From Solirubrobacter ginsenosidimutans (GTDB taxonomy: Bacteria; Actinomycetota; Thermoleophilia; Solirubrobacterales; Solirubrobacteraceae): DNA of 64,000 nucleotides. The stretch covers positions 92,672 through 156,671 of the forward strand of contig NZ_JAPDOD010000022.1 of NCBI RefSeq assembly GCF_027587205.1. Reading direction: 5' to 3'. Each line of letters opens with the position of its first letter. Positions within the stretch are counted from its first letter, which is position 1. Below are positions 32,146-41,499 of the stretch, one piece after another. The notes beneath the pieces are model-generated. The model was given only the letters and a program-made list of their open reading frames with translations. It searched no databases and was not told the origin of the DNA. Made by a program: the position numbers and the translations under genes.

Positions 32146-32919
32146 ATGGCGGTCACCTTCGAAGGCGGCAACCCCGTCGGCTCCATCACGCTCGACAAGC
32201 CGCCCGCCAACTCCTACGACTTCGAGTTCATGGAGGAGATGGGCGCGGCGGTCGACGCCGCCGCGGCCGACGACGCCGTCAAGGTCGTGATCGTCCGCTC
32301 GGCGTCGAAGAAGTTCTTCTGCGCCGGCGCCGACATCAAGGCGTTCCTGGCCAACGACACGGCCGGCAACATGAAGATGATCAGCCGCGGCCACGAGGCG
32401 CTGGCCGCCATCGCCCGAGTCCCGAAGGTCTTCATCGCCCAGATCGAGGGCCACGCGCTCGGCGGCGGCCTGGAGATCACCCTCGCCTGCGACCTGCGCT
32501 TCGGCGCCCGCGGCCGGTACAAGCTCGGCGTCCCGGAGGTGACCCTGGGGCTGCTGCCCGGAAACGGCGGCACGCAGCGCCTCCCGCGCATCATCGGCGT
32601 GCCGAAGGCGCTGGACCTGATGGTCACCGGCCGCGCGATCAGCCCGGGCGAGGCGCACAATCTCGGCATCTTGAACCGCCTGTTCGCGCCCGCCGACCTC
32701 GCCGAGAAGACCCTCGAGTACGCGACCGGACTGGCCAACGGCGCGACGGCCGCGATCGGCGAGATCAAGCTGACGACGTACGCCGGCTCAGAGATGCCGA
32801 TCGCCGACGCCCTCGCCCGCGAGCGCGCGGGGATCGAGCGGCTGTTCGGCACCGCCGATGCCAAGGAAGGCCTGAGTGCCTTCGCCGAGAAACGCAAGGC
32901 GGAGTTCTCCGGTGCCTGA
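32146..32919 (+). CDS. Enoyl-CoA hydratase/isomerase family protein
   Basis: 257 residues, the usual crotonase length. FFCAGADIKAF and IEGHALGGGLEITLACD supply the oxyanion-hole Gly residues. VPEVTLGLLPGNGG contains the first catalytic Glu; the position of the second Glu (near GKAxxMxLTG) is Asp in ALDLMVTG, so hydration may be altered. It starts two bases after the aldehyde dehydrogenase stop. The product should hydrate an enoyl-CoA within the beta-oxidation-like sequence proposed for this cluster. Confidence 0.83.
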   Translation: MAVTFEGGNPVGSITLDKPPANSYDFEFMEEMGAAVDAAAADDAVKVVIVRSASKKFFCAGADIKAFLANDTAGNMKMISRGHEALAAIARVPKVFIAQIEGHALGGGLEITLACDLRFGARGRYKLGVPEVTLGLLPGNGGTQRLPRIIGVPKALDLMVTGRAISPGEAHNLGILNRLFAPADLAEKTLEYATGLANGATAAIGEIKLTTYAGSEMPIADALARERAGIERLFGTADAKEGLSAFAEKRKAEFSGA

Positions 32920-34123
32920 GCGCGAGGTCGACTTCCTGATCGTCGGCGGCGGCCCCGCGGGGTTCTCCGCCGCCCGCACCCTCCGCGAGGAGGGCGCCGA
33001 GGGCAGCATCGTGATCGTCTCCCGCGACCCTGACCCGCCCTACGACCGCACCGCGGTCTCCAAGGGCTACCTCCAGGGCGAGACGGCCCGCAAGGACACG
33101 CTGCTCGGCGACGCCGCCTGGTACGCCGAGCACGACGTCGAGCTGCTGACCCGCACAAGCGCGATGAAGCTCGACCCCGAGGCGCACACCGTCACCCTCG
33201 CCGACAAGTCGGTGCTGAAGTACTCAAAGCTCCTGCTGGCGACCGGCGCCAACGTGCGCCGGCTGCGGCTTGACGGCTCTGACCTCGAGGGCATCCACTA
33301 CCTGCGGGCGCTCGCCAACGCCGATCACATCCGTGACGACACCGAGAACGCCGACCACGTCGTGCTGATCGGCGGCTCCTACATCGGCACCGAGGTCGCG
33401 GCGTCGTTGACGAAGCTCGGCCGCAAGGTCGCGATCGTCATGCAGGAGGAGGTGACGCTCGAGCGGGGCTTCGGCAAGACCGTCGGACGCTACTTCCAGG
33501 GCGTGCTCGAGGCGCACGGGGTCGAGGTCCACGGCGGTGAGGAGATCGAGCGCTTCGAGGGCACCGAGGGCCGCGTCTCCGCCGTGGTCACCAAGGCCGG
33601 GACCCGCATCCCCGCCGACGCGGTGATCGTCGGTGCCGGCGTCACCCCCGACGTGATGCTGGCCTCCCGCGCCGGCCTGACGATCGGCGACAAGGGCGGC
33701 GTCCTCACCGATGCCACTCTGAAGACCTCGGCGGACGACGTCTACGCGGCGGGTGACATCGCCGAGTTCGACAGCCCCTACCACGAGGGCCACGTCCGCA
33801 TCGAGCACTGGGACGTCGCCGAGACCCAGGGCAAGACGGCCGCGCTGAACATGCTCGGCAAGCCGCAGCCGCACGACACGATCCCGTACTTCTTCTCCGA
33901 TCTGGCCGATTGGAGCTCGATGGAGTACGTCGGCCCGGCCTACGAGTGGAGCGAGGAGCTCGTCCGCGGCTCGATCGACGACGGCGCCTTCACCGTCTAC
34001 TACCTCGACGGCGACCGCCTGGTCGCGGCGCTGAGCGTCGGGCGCGGGGACGACCTCGAGCAGGCGCGCGAGCTGATCGCCTCCCGCGAGCCGGTCGACC
34101 GGGAAGCGCTGAAGACGGTCTAG
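32912..34123 (+). CDS. FAD-dependent NAD(P)H oxidoreductase (ferredoxin-reductase-like)
   Basis: 403 residues from the GTG at 32912, overlapping the hydratase stop by eight bases. An FAD-binding loop IVGGGPAGFSAAR, an NAD loop VLIGGSYIGTEVAASL and VYAAGDIAEF are all present. The C-terminus with SMEYVGPAYEW matches the reductase C-terminal domain of the rubredoxin/ferredoxin reductase type (Reductase_C). It should pass electrons from NAD(P)H to a ferredoxin or an oxygenase partner; no ferredoxin or oxygenase gene is adjacent. Last gene of the catabolic block. Confidence 0.85.
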   Translation: MPEREVDFLIVGGGPAGFSAARTLREEGAEGSIVIVSRDPDPPYDRTAVSKGYLQGETARKDTLLGDAAWYAEHDVELLTRTSAMKLDPEAHTVTLADKSVLKYSKLLLATGANVRRLRLDGSDLEGIHYLRALANADHIRDDTENADHVVLIGGSYIGTEVAASLTKLGRKVAIVMQEEVTLERGFGKTVGRYFQGVLEAHGVEVHGGEEIERFEGTEGRVSAVVTKAGTRIPADAVIVGAGVTPDVMLASRAGLTIGDKGGVLTDATLKTSADDVYAAGDIAEFDSPYHEGHVRIEHWDVAETQGKTAALNMLGKPQPHDTIPYFFSDLADWSSMEYVGPAYEWSEELVRGSIDDGAFTVYYLDGDRLVAALSVGRGDDLEQARELIASREPVDREALKTV

Positions 34124-35856
34124 ACCGAGGCGGGGCGGGCCTGGCACGGCATCTCTGCCACCAGGGTCGTCCCGCCGCCGGCCGGGCTGATCACCCGCAG
34201 GCGCCCGCCGAGCGCTTCGACGCGGTCGGCGAGCCCGCGCAGGCCGGAGCCGTTCGCCCCGTCCGCGCCGCCGACGCCGTCATCGGTGATCTCGATGCTC
34301 GCCACGTCGCCGTTCATCGACACGCGGATCGCCGCGCGGGTGGCCTGCGCGTACTTGCCGATGTTGGCCAGCGCCTCGCACGCCACGAAGTAGGCGGCGA
34401 GCTCGACGGGCTCCGGGAGCCGCTCGTCGACCTCGAACGACAGCGCCACCGGGGTGGCGGAGCGCACCGCGAGCGAGGTCAGCCCGGCGTCCAGGCCGTA
34501 CTGCAGGACAGCGGGATGGATGCCGCGCGCCAGCTCGCGCAGCTCCTCCAGCGACTTCGAGACCTCCTCGCGCGCCGCCGTGACGAACTTCAGCGCCGTG
34601 TCCGGATCGCTGTGGACGCGGTCCTCGGTCATCCGCAGCTGGATCGCCAGCGTCACGAGCCGCTGCTGGGCGCCGTCGTGGAGGTCGCGCTCGAGCTTGC
34701 GCCGCGCCGCGTCACCCGCCTCGACGAGCCGCGCCCGCGAGCCGGCGAGCTCCTCGATCCGCGACTGGAGCTCCGCGTGCAGGCGTTCGCGCTCGAGCGC
34801 GACGTTGGCCGCCGCCGAGACGAGCGCGAGCAGCTCCGGGTCGTAGGTGAGGGCCGCGTCGTGGACGAGCGCCGCGACGTGCTCGCCGCCCTGGTCGATG
34901 GGCGTCGCAGCGCGCCCCGAGCCCGCTTCGGGGAGCCCGACCGGCTGCCCGCCGGCATCGATGTAGCTCTCGAAGCCGGGCAGCCAGTAGACCAGCTCCA
35001 GCGACGGATCGTGCAGCGCCTTGGCCAGCAGCTCGCGCAGTCGCGGCGCATCCGGGGCCTGCTGGAGCGCGAGGACGAGGTCCGCGACCCCGGCGCGGGC
35101 GAACGTCGTGCGCAGCAGGCCGAAGAGGTACGCCAACGGCACGGTGACCAGGACCACCGAGGTGATCTCCGCACTCGCCCGGATGAACCCGCCCACGATC
35201 ACCTGGTAGAGGATCTGCACGGCGAGGATCAGCGCGGCGGCGGAGCCGGCCAGCGTCGGCAGCAACAGCCTGCGCAGCGCCGGGGCGGCGCGCAGCCAGC
35301 GCGTCACGCCGACGATGCCGAGTGCCGCCGCCAGCGTGCCGTTCCACGCCCGCTGGAACGTGTCGATCACGTCGTCCAGGCCGGGCTGGGCGCTGATCAG
35401 GAAGATGTTCTCCTCCCCGTCGGGGAACGCCAGGAACAGCAGCCACACGAGCTGCAGCAGCCCGGTGCCGATGGCGAAGCCCCAGACGATTGCCCGGTCC
35501 ACCCGCCCGACGACCCGCCCGCTCGGGAACGAGAGGATCAGCGCCGCGAACGGGACCGCCCACAGGTTGGCGAGCAGCTGCGCCATCGAGTCCCAGAACG
35601 GCGTGCCGATCTCGCCCAGCAGCGGTTCGGCGAGGTAGAGGAAGCCGGTCGCCGTCATCAGCATGCCGGACCGGTTGCTCGGCCGCCGCTGCCACGCGAT
35701 CAGCCCGCAGATGAGGAACGACCCGCCGACCGAGCCGCCGACGATCGCCACCACGGTCACGTCGTCGTCGCCCCGGAACAACAGGATGAAGCCCGCCACC
35801 ACCGCGGCGATGCCGAGCGGCCAGAGCGCTGCGGGCAGCCACCTCATCGGCCTCAC
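34120..35856 (-). CDS. Membrane-bound sensor histidine kinase (LHDGAQQRL type)
   Basis: 578 residues from the GTG at 35856 (an ATG at 35847 removes three residues). The first ~235 residues hold several membrane helices. An unusual region (about 240-320, containing REL LAKALHDPSLELVYWLPG) follows, resembling a small sensor domain, then a coiled linker (ERLHAELQSRIEEL) leading to the LERDLHDGAQQRLVTLAIQL phosphoacceptor box with the His, and a HATPase domain with EALANIGKYAQ and DDGVGGADG. It should autophosphorylate and transfer to a LuxR-family regulator; none lies nearby. Its 3' end overlaps the FAD-reductase gene end by four bases on the opposite strand. Confidence 0.84.
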   Translation of the reverse strand: MRPMRWLPAALWPLGIAAVVAGFILLFRGDDDVTVVAIVGGSVGGSFLICGLIAWQRRPSNRSGMLMTATGFLYLAEPLLGEIGTPFWDSMAQLLANLWAVPFAALILSFPSGRVVGRVDRAIVWGFAIGTGLLQLVWLLFLAFPDGEENIFLISAQPGLDDVIDTFQRAWNGTLAAALGIVGVTRWLRAAPALRRLLLPTLAGSAAALILAVQILYQVIVGGFIRASAEITSVVLVTVPLAYLFGLLRTTFARAGVADLVLALQQAPDAPRLRELLAKALHDPSLELVYWLPGFESYIDAGGQPVGLPEAGSGRAATPIDQGGEHVAALVHDAALTYDPELLALVSAAANVALERERLHAELQSRIEELAGSRARLVEAGDAARRKLERDLHDGAQQRLVTLAIQLRMTEDRVHSDPDTALKFVTAAREEVSKSLEELRELARGIHPAVLQYGLDAGLTSLAVRSATPVALSFEVDERLPEPVELAAYFVACEALANIGKYAQATRAAIRVSMNGDVASIEITDDGVGGADGANGSGLRGLADRVEALGGRLRVISPAGGGTTLVAEMPCQARPASV

Positions 35857-35899
35857 ACCAACGATCCTCTCACTCGCCCGCGATCAGGGCAAGCGGCGC

Positions 35900-36289
35900 T
35901 CAGTCGTCGGGGGAGTACCCGCGCACGCTGACGACAGCGGCGCGCAGGACCGTGGCGAGCCGCTCGTCGGCGACGACGTCGGCGCAGAGCTCCACGTTGC
36001 GCGCGAGGTGCTCGAGCGGGAAGTCGCGTGCCACGAGCACCCGGGCCAGCCACAGCATGTTGGTCTCCAGGTTGGTGAAGCCGCGCACGTCCAGGATCGC
36101 CCAGTTGAACGTGTGCAACGTGTCGTGGATCTCCCACGGGCGCGCGGCTTCGCCGTAGCGCTCGAGGTCCTCCGGGAACTCGTCGAAGTAGCGATCGGCG
36201 ACCGCCTCGGCGAGTGGCATCAACTCGATCACCTCGCCGTCGAGCGTGGCGCTCGTCGGCGGTGGCATGCCACTCGGCGGGCGGGTCAT
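35900..36289 (-). CDS. Small helical protein, unknown, coupled to helicase
   Basis: 129 residues. The ATG at 36289 overlaps the helicase stop (ATGA), so the two are translationally coupled. The sequence ELMPLAEAVADRYFDEFPEDLERYGEA, then WEIHDTLHTFNWAIL and LETNMLWLARVLVARDFPLEHLARNVELCADVV, is all-helical and resembles helical regulatory modules found next to cobalamin-binding or STAS domains (YpeiErlG/..L..D..YHL type). No known catalytic motif, no membrane segment. Function unknown; a partner of the helicase is an inference from coupling. Confidence 0.6.
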   Translation of the reverse strand: MTRPPSGMPPPTSATLDGEVIELMPLAEAVADRYFDEFPEDLERYGEAARPWEIHDTLHTFNWAILDVRGFTNLETNMLWLARVLVARDFPLEHLARNVELCADVVADERLATVLRAAVVSVRGYSPDD

Positions 36290-38841
36290 GCGGCCGCTCC
36301 GAAGGACTGGGTGCGGATCACCGGCTCTCCCGCGGCGTCGGAGGCGTCGAGGTCGACCGTGGCGACGATCGCCCAGTCGTGGTTTGAGTCCGGGTCGTTG
36401 ATGATCTGGCGCGCGGTCCACTCGCGCGGCTTGGAGCGGTCGACGATCAGCAGCTGCGGCGAGCGCGCCGCCGGCCCGTCGTCCATCGACTCGTACTCGT
36501 CCCAGTAGGCGCCGAGCGCCGTCTCCCACGCCGCGAGGTTCATCGTCACCCGCACCGGCGGGTCGCTCAGCGCGGCCGCCGCGGACTCGTGCGCCGCGAG
36601 CGTGCCGTACTCGTCGCGGGCGGCGAGCTGGACCTTCTGGAACATCGCGTTGCGGATCATCACGCCGAAGGCGCGGTGGTTGGCGCTGATCGGGCGCGGC
36701 GGTGCGATGGCTTCGCCCGCCGCGGCCGCTTCGGCGGCGCGGGCGACGGACTCGGGGTCGGTCAAGGCTTCCCATTCGTCGAGCAGGCTGGAGTCGACCT
36801 GGCGGACGGTCTCGCCCAGCCATTCGATGATGTCGTCGAGCTCGTCCGTCTTGAACTGCTCGGGCACGGTCTGGCGCAGCGCGCGGTAGGTGTCACTGAG
36901 GTAGCGCAGGACGAGACCCTCCGAGCGCGTGACGCCGTAGTAGGCGACGAACTCCGTGAACGTCCGGCCGTACTCGTACATGTCACGCACGACCGACTTC
37001 GGCGAGAGGTCCTCGGGCGACACCCACGGATGCGTCTCGCGATAGAGCGAGAGCGCCATCTCGAGCTCCTTGCCGAGCGGCTTGGGATACGTGACCTCCT
37101 CGAGCAGCACCATCCGCTCCTCGTACTCGATCCCGTCGGCCTTCATCGTCGCGATCGCCGCGTCGCGCGCCTTCTTGGACTGCGCCATCAGCACCGGGAA
37201 CGGGTCGTCGAGGATCGACTCGACGATCGAGAGGACGTCGAGCGTGTACGTCTCGGACTCGTCGTCGAGCAGCTCGAACGCGGCCTGGGCAAACGAGGCC
37301 AGCGGCTGGTTGAGCGCGAAGTCCTGCTGCAGCTCCGGCGCCAGCTGCAGCGTGCGGCCGTGCTCGTCGGGCTCGTCGAGGCGCTGCAGCACGCCGGAGG
37401 TGAGCAGCTCCTCGGTCAGCGACGCGGCCTGCTCGGCCAGGCGGCGGCGTCCGCGCTCGTCCTCGTGGTTGTCCTCCAGCAGCGCGCGCAGCGTGTCGTC
37501 GGGGTTCGCGCGCTGGTTGATGACGTTCAGCAGCATCGCGTGGTTGACCCGCATGCGCGAGACGAGCGCCTCGGGCGTGGCGTTGCGCAGCCGGTCGTAG
37601 GTCTCCTCGGTCCAGCTGACCACGCCGTCGGCGGGCTTGACCTTCTGGACGCGCTTGACCTTCTTCTCGTCGCCCGCCGCCTTGGCGAGCCGGCGAGCGT
37701 TCTCGATCGTGTGCTCGGGCGCCTGGACGACGACGTAGCCGGAGGTGTCGTACCCGGCGCGGCCGGCGCGGCCGGCGATCTGGTGGAACTCGCGCGCCTT
37801 CAGCAGCCGGTGGTTGGTGCCGTCGAACTTCGCGAGGCCGGTGAAGACGACCGTGCGGATCGGGACGTTGATGCCGACGCCGAGCGTGTCGGTCCCGCAG
37901 ATCACTTTGAGCAGGCCGGTCTGGGCGAGCTGCTCGACCAGGCGCCGGTAGCGCGGGAGCATGCCGGCGTGGTGCACGCCGATCCCGTTGCGCACCAGCT
38001 TGGAGAGCGTCTTCCCGAAGCCGGCGGTGAAGCGGAAGGCGCCGATCACGTCGGCGATCTGGTCGCGTTCCTCGCGGGTGCACAGCTTCGCGCTGAGCAG
38101 GGACTGCGCGCGCTCCAGGGCGCTGGCCTGCGTGAAGTGCACGACGTAGACGGGCGCCTGGTCGGTACGCACCAGCTCCTCCAGCAGCTCGTGCATCGGC
38201 TCGACCGACCAGGTGAAGTAGAGCGGGACGGGCCGCTCGGCGTTGTCGACCAGGACGGTCTCGCGGCCGGTCCGGCGGGTCAGGTCCTCGGCCAGCGAGG
38301 TCATGTCGCCGAGCGTGCCGGACATCAGCAGGAACTGCGCCTGGGGGAGGCTGAGGATCGGCACCTGCCACGCCCAGCCTCGCTGCGGCTCGGCGTAGAA
38401 GTGGAACTCGTCCATCACGACCTGGCCGATGTCGGCGTCCGCGCCCTCTCGCAGGGCGATGTTGGCCAGCACCTCGGCGGTGCAGCAGATGATCGGGGCG
38501 CGGCTGTTGACCGACGCGTCGCCGGTGAGCATCCCGACGTTCTCGGCGCCGAAGATGGCGCACAGCTGGAAGAACTTCTCGCTCACGAGCGCCTTGATCG
38601 GCGCCGTGTAGTACGTGATCTGGTCGACGGCCATCGCCGCGAAGTGCGCGGCGACGGCGACCGTGGACTTCCCCGAGCCGGTCGGCGTCGCCAGGATCAC
38701 GTTGTTGCCGCTGAACAGCTCGATCGCGGCCTCCTCCTGGTGGGGATAGAGGCTCAGGCCTTCGGCTTCGGCCCACGCGAGGAATGCCTCATAGACCTCG
38801 TCGGCGGTCGGATCGTGGGGGAGGACGTCGACGAGCAGCAT
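36286..38841 (-). CDS. Superfamily-2 DEAD/DEAH helicase with DUF3516 (Mtr4/HelY-like)
   Basis: 851 residues. Motif I ATPTGSGKST, motif II MDEFHF (DExH), motif III MSGTLGD, and motif VI QIAGRAGRAGYD are all visible, with HHAGMLPRYR in between. After residue 500 the protein continues as a large C-terminal DUF3516-like part with PISANHRAFGVMIRN. Such helicases are common in actinobacteria and resemble the eukaryotic RNA helicase Mtr4/Ski2, suggesting RNA unwinding or degradation, but the activity has not been established here. It starts four bases from the stop of the hydrolase behind it on the same strand. Confidence 0.88.
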   Translation of the reverse strand: MLLVDVLPHDPTADEVYEAFLAWAEAEGLSLYPHQEEAAIELFSGNNVILATPTGSGKSTVAVAAHFAAMAVDQITYYTAPIKALVSEKFFQLCAIFGAENVGMLTGDASVNSRAPIICCTAEVLANIALREGADADIGQVVMDEFHFYAEPQRGWAWQVPILSLPQAQFLLMSGTLGDMTSLAEDLTRRTGRETVLVDNAERPVPLYFTWSVEPMHELLEELVRTDQAPVYVVHFTQASALERAQSLLSAKLCTREERDQIADVIGAFRFTAGFGKTLSKLVRNGIGVHHAGMLPRYRRLVEQLAQTGLLKVICGTDTLGVGINVPIRTVVFTGLAKFDGTNHRLLKAREFHQIAGRAGRAGYDTSGYVVVQAPEHTIENARRLAKAAGDEKKVKRVQKVKPADGVVSWTEETYDRLRNATPEALVSRMRVNHAMLLNVINQRANPDDTLRALLEDNHEDERGRRRLAEQAASLTEELLTSGVLQRLDEPDEHGRTLQLAPELQQDFALNQPLASFAQAAFELLDDESETYTLDVLSIVESILDDPFPVLMAQSKKARDAAIATMKADGIEYEERMVLLEEVTYPKPLGKELEMALSLYRETHPWVSPEDLSPKSVVRDMYEYGRTFTEFVAYYGVTRSEGLVLRYLSDTYRALRQTVPEQFKTDELDDIIEWLGETVRQVDSSLLDEWEALTDPESVARAAEAAAAGEAIAPPRPISANHRAFGVMIRNAMFQKVQLAARDEYGTLAAHESAAAALSDPPVRVTMNLAAWETALGAYWDEYESMDDGPAARSPQLLIVDRSKPREWTARQIINDPDSNHDWAIVATVDLDASDAAGEPVIRTQSFGAAA

Positions 38842-38844
38842 TTC

Positions 38845-39468
38845 CTAGGTCATCATCGTACGAGCGAGCTCCTCCGGTTGGCTCAGGGCGGGCATATGGC
38901 CGGAGTCGATCGGCTCGACCTCGACGCCCAGCCGCTCGCGGGCGATGCGCTGCATGAACGGGTACGGGAAGAGCCGGTCCTGGAGGCCGGCGATCACCCG
39001 CGTGGGGATATCCGGCCAGGCGTCGAGCGTGAACCGGTCCTTGAACGGCGCGTCCGCCTGCTTGGGCTCGCCGCGCGCGAAGGCGGCGTTCTTGACCGCC
39101 TCGGGGACGTCGTGGAAGAACGTGTCGATCGGGTCGAACGGCGGCGCGCCCGCGTCCGGCAGACCCGAGGTGGTCCACCATTCGCCCGGCGTCTCGCCGG
39201 GCGCGGGGATCATCGGGGCGACGAGGATGATGTTGGCGACGTCGAGCTTGGCCAGCGGCGCGCTGAAGGCGCCCATCGACTGCGCGACGAGGGTCACCCG
39301 CTCGCGGTCGCCGGCGGCGGCGGTGATCGCGTCGGCGTAGTCCTGCAGGCCGGCGTCGGGGTCGCCGGTGGGGAGCTCGACGGCGATCGTCTCTTCAGCG
39401 AGCAGCGGCGCGACGAGGTGCCAGTACCAGGCTTCCCCACCCGCTCCGGGGACGAGAACGTAGGTCAT
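38845..39468 (-). CDS. Alpha/beta hydrolase fold protein
   Basis: 207 residues. The HxG oxyanion segment is reduced to VLVPGAGGEAW; nucleophile Ser in AQSMGAF (AxSxG rather than GxSxG); Asp in the AGLQDRLFPY turn and His in DSGHMPAL complete a triad. No signal peptide, cytoplasmic. It belongs to the short esterase/lipase-like group with unknown substrate. It precedes the helicase by three bases on the same strand. Its start at 39468 lies 54 bases from the divergent kinase at 39522. Confidence 0.8.
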   Translation of the reverse strand: MTYVLVPGAGGEAWYWHLVAPLLAEETIAVELPTGDPDAGLQDYADAITAAAGDRERVTLVAQSMGAFSAPLAKLDVANIILVAPMIPAPGETPGEWWTTSGLPDAGAPPFDPIDTFFHDVPEAVKNAAFARGEPKQADAPFKDRFTLDAWPDIPTRVIAGLQDRLFPYPFMQRIARERLGVEVEPIDSGHMPALSQPEELARTMMT

Positions 39469-39521
39469 GCGGGTACAGACGCTCGCAGCTCTCCGAATTC
39501 ATCGCGGCCATACTGCGCGTC

Positions 39522-40607
39522 GTGGATATCGAGCGTGCGTTGCGCGAGGTGGCGGTGCTCGTCGCGCGCGGCGGCGAGCCGGGCGAGGTGTTCGACGCGC
39601 TCTCCGAGCAGGCCGCGAAGGTGTGCGGCGTGGGGGCGGGCGCGGTGGTGCGGTTCACCGGCCGTGCCGCGGAGCTCGTCGGGCGCTGGGGCGACCTCGC
39701 GCGCGAGACGCTGCCGCCCGGCATGAGCTTCGCCCTCGACGGCGGCGGCGCGCTCACGCTGGTGCGCGAGACCGGGCTGCCGGCACGGTTCGACGACTAC
39801 GCGGTCGCTGTGGGCGCCATGGGCGTGACGCTGCGGCCGACCGGCCTGCGGGCGAGCGCCGCCGCGCCGGTGACCGTCGAAGGGAGCGTCTGGGGCGCGC
39901 TGATCGTCTCCGCGTTCGACTCCGAGACGCTGCCCGTCGACACCGAGGAGCGGCTGACCGAGTTCACCGAGCTCGCGGCCGTGGCGGTCGCGGGCGCCGA
40001 CGCGCACGAGCGGCTGCTCGAATCGCGCGCCCGGCTGGTGAAGACCGCCGACGATGAGCGCCGACGGCTCGAGCGCAACCTGCACGACGGCGCGCAGCAG
40101 CGGCTCGTGAGCGCTCGGCTCGCCTTGCGGATGCTGCGCAAGCAGTTCGACGATCCGGCGCCGGTCGACGCGATCCTCGACGAGCTCGGCAAGGCCCACG
40201 AGGAGCTGCGCGAGCTCGCCCGCGGCCTCCATCCCGCCGCGTTGAGCCGCGGTCTGGGCGCGGCGATCGGCGCGCTCGCCACACGGTCCTCGGTCCCGGT
40301 CGAGTACGACGTGGTCGACGAGCGCTTCCCCGAGGAGCTCGAGATCGCCGTCTACTACGTCGCCAGTGAGGCGCTGACGAACGCGGCCAAGCACGCCGAG
40401 GCGAGCGTGGTCTCCGTGACGGTGTTGGTGATCGACGGCGCGTTGGTGCTCGAAGTCGCGGACGACGGTCGCGGCGGCGCGGTCGCGGGCGGCGGGTCGG
40501 GGCTGATCGGGTTGAGCGACCGGGTCGAGGCGCTGCGCGGCCGGTTGCGCGTGACCAGCCCGGTGGGCGTGGGCACGACGGTGCGCGCCGAGTTCCCCCT
40601 GCCGTAG
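39522..40607 (+). CDS. GAF-domain sensor histidine kinase (LHDGAQQRL type)
   Basis: 361 residues from the GTG at 39522; a CATACT box seven bases upstream suggests a leaderless message. Residues 10-165 form a GAF domain, followed by DDERRRLERNLHDGAQQRLV (phosphoacceptor His) and a HATPase with EALTNAAKHAEAS and DDGRGGA. Soluble. It is the third orphan kinase of this type in the window, and no LuxR-type regulator gene lies next to it. The methyltransferase gene that follows begins eleven bases after the stop, so the pair may be cotranscribed. Confidence 0.85.
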   Translation: MDIERALREVAVLVARGGEPGEVFDALSEQAAKVCGVGAGAVVRFTGRAAELVGRWGDLARETLPPGMSFALDGGGALTLVRETGLPARFDDYAVAVGAMGVTLRPTGLRASAAAPVTVEGSVWGALIVSAFDSETLPVDTEERLTEFTELAAVAVAGADAHERLLESRARLVKTADDERRRLERNLHDGAQQRLVSARLALRMLRKQFDDPAPVDAILDELGKAHEELRELARGLHPAALSRGLGAAIGALATRSSVPVEYDVVDERFPEELEIAVYYVASEALTNAAKHAEASVVSVTVLVIDGALVLEVADDGRGGAVAGGGSGLIGLSDRVEALRGRLRVTSPVGVGTTVRAEFPLP

Positions 40608-40617
40608 CCTTCGCGTC

Positions 40618-41487
40618 ATGGCCTACGCCGCGGCCATGCAGATGATGGCGCGCCTGACCGCGTCAGCCGAGGCGCTGGCCGCGCTCGGCGCGCGGATGCG
40701 GGCCGACGCGGAGGGCATCCCGCTCGATCCGGCGATCGAGTCCGCGCTCGACGGCGTGCTGGTGGAGCTGGGCATCGAGCTGGCGGCGCTGCAGCCTGCC
40801 GAGCGCTCGACCGTCGCGTTGTTCGCCCGCGCGTTCCTGCGCCAGGCCGTGGATCTGATCGACCATCCCGAGTGCTCTCCCGGGTGGGCCTACGAGGACG
40901 ACGTCGTGCTGTTGTCGCTGGGCCGGGGCTCGGCCGCGATCGCCGATGCAATGGCGGAGGTGAGCGTGCTCGACGACGCACTGTCGCGGCCGGGAGCGAT
41001 CCTGCTCGACGTCGGCGCCGGCGTCGCCGCGCTCTCGGTGTCGTTGTGCGCGCGCTGGCCCGGCCTGCGCGTCGTCGGCTTGGAGCCATGGCCGCCGGCG
41101 CTCGCCCACGCGCGGCGCACGATCGCAGGCTACGAGGATCGGATCGAGTTGCGCGAGCAGCGCGTCGAGGAGCTGACCGACGCACGGTCCTACGACGTCG
41201 TGTGGCTGTCGACGCCGTTCATCGCGCCGGAGATCCTCCCGGTCGCGTTGTTGCGGGTGTTCGACGCGCTCAAACCCGGTGGGCACGTGATCTTCGGCAT
41301 GTACGCCGGTCCGCCCGACCCGCTCTCCCAGCGGTTGGTCGACCTGCGGACGACACGCTCCGGCGGCGCGGTCGCAACCGAGGCCGAGGCCACGGCAGCG
41401 CTGACGGCGGCCGGCTTCGAAAGTGCGCGTGAGGTCGAGCGGGTGTGGGCCGCGCCGGTACGGCTAGTGGTCGGGACGCGCGGGTAG
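40618..41487 (+). CDS. Class I SAM-dependent methyltransferase
   Basis: 289 residues. The first ~120 are helical (AYAAAMQMMARLTASAEALAALG), and the SAM domain begins with AILLDVGAGVAALSVSLC, LRVVGLEPWPPALAHAR and IELREQRVEEL. The layout resembles a polyketide- or plant-type O-methyltransferase with an N-terminal dimerisation domain. The acceptor is unknown. It starts eleven bases after the kinase stop, without a strong ribosome site. Next come a small membrane protein and a peptide on the same strand. Confidence 0.78.
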   Translation: MAYAAAMQMMARLTASAEALAALGARMRADAEGIPLDPAIESALDGVLVELGIELAALQPAERSTVALFARAFLRQAVDLIDHPECSPGWAYEDDVVLLSLGRGSAAIADAMAEVSVLDDALSRPGAILLDVGAGVAALSVSLCARWPGLRVVGLEPWPPALAHARRTIAGYEDRIELREQRVEELTDARSYDVVWLSTPFIAPEILPVALLRVFDALKPGGHVIFGMYAGPPDPLSQRLVDLRTTRSGGAVATEAEATAALTAAGFESAREVERVWAAPVRLVVGTRG

Positions 41488-41499
41488 CACCGTATGTGA

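Noticed and set aside
28125..34123. Complete benzoate degradation pathway
   Set aside because: Only ligase, SDR, ALDH, hydratase and FAD reductase are found; ring-cleaving or ring-reducing enzymes are absent, so the pathway name was not applied.
36589..39726. 1045-codon plus-strand frame opposite the helicase
   Set aside because: Antisense to two clear genes (helicase, hydrolase) that have full motifs; composition typical of antisense frames.
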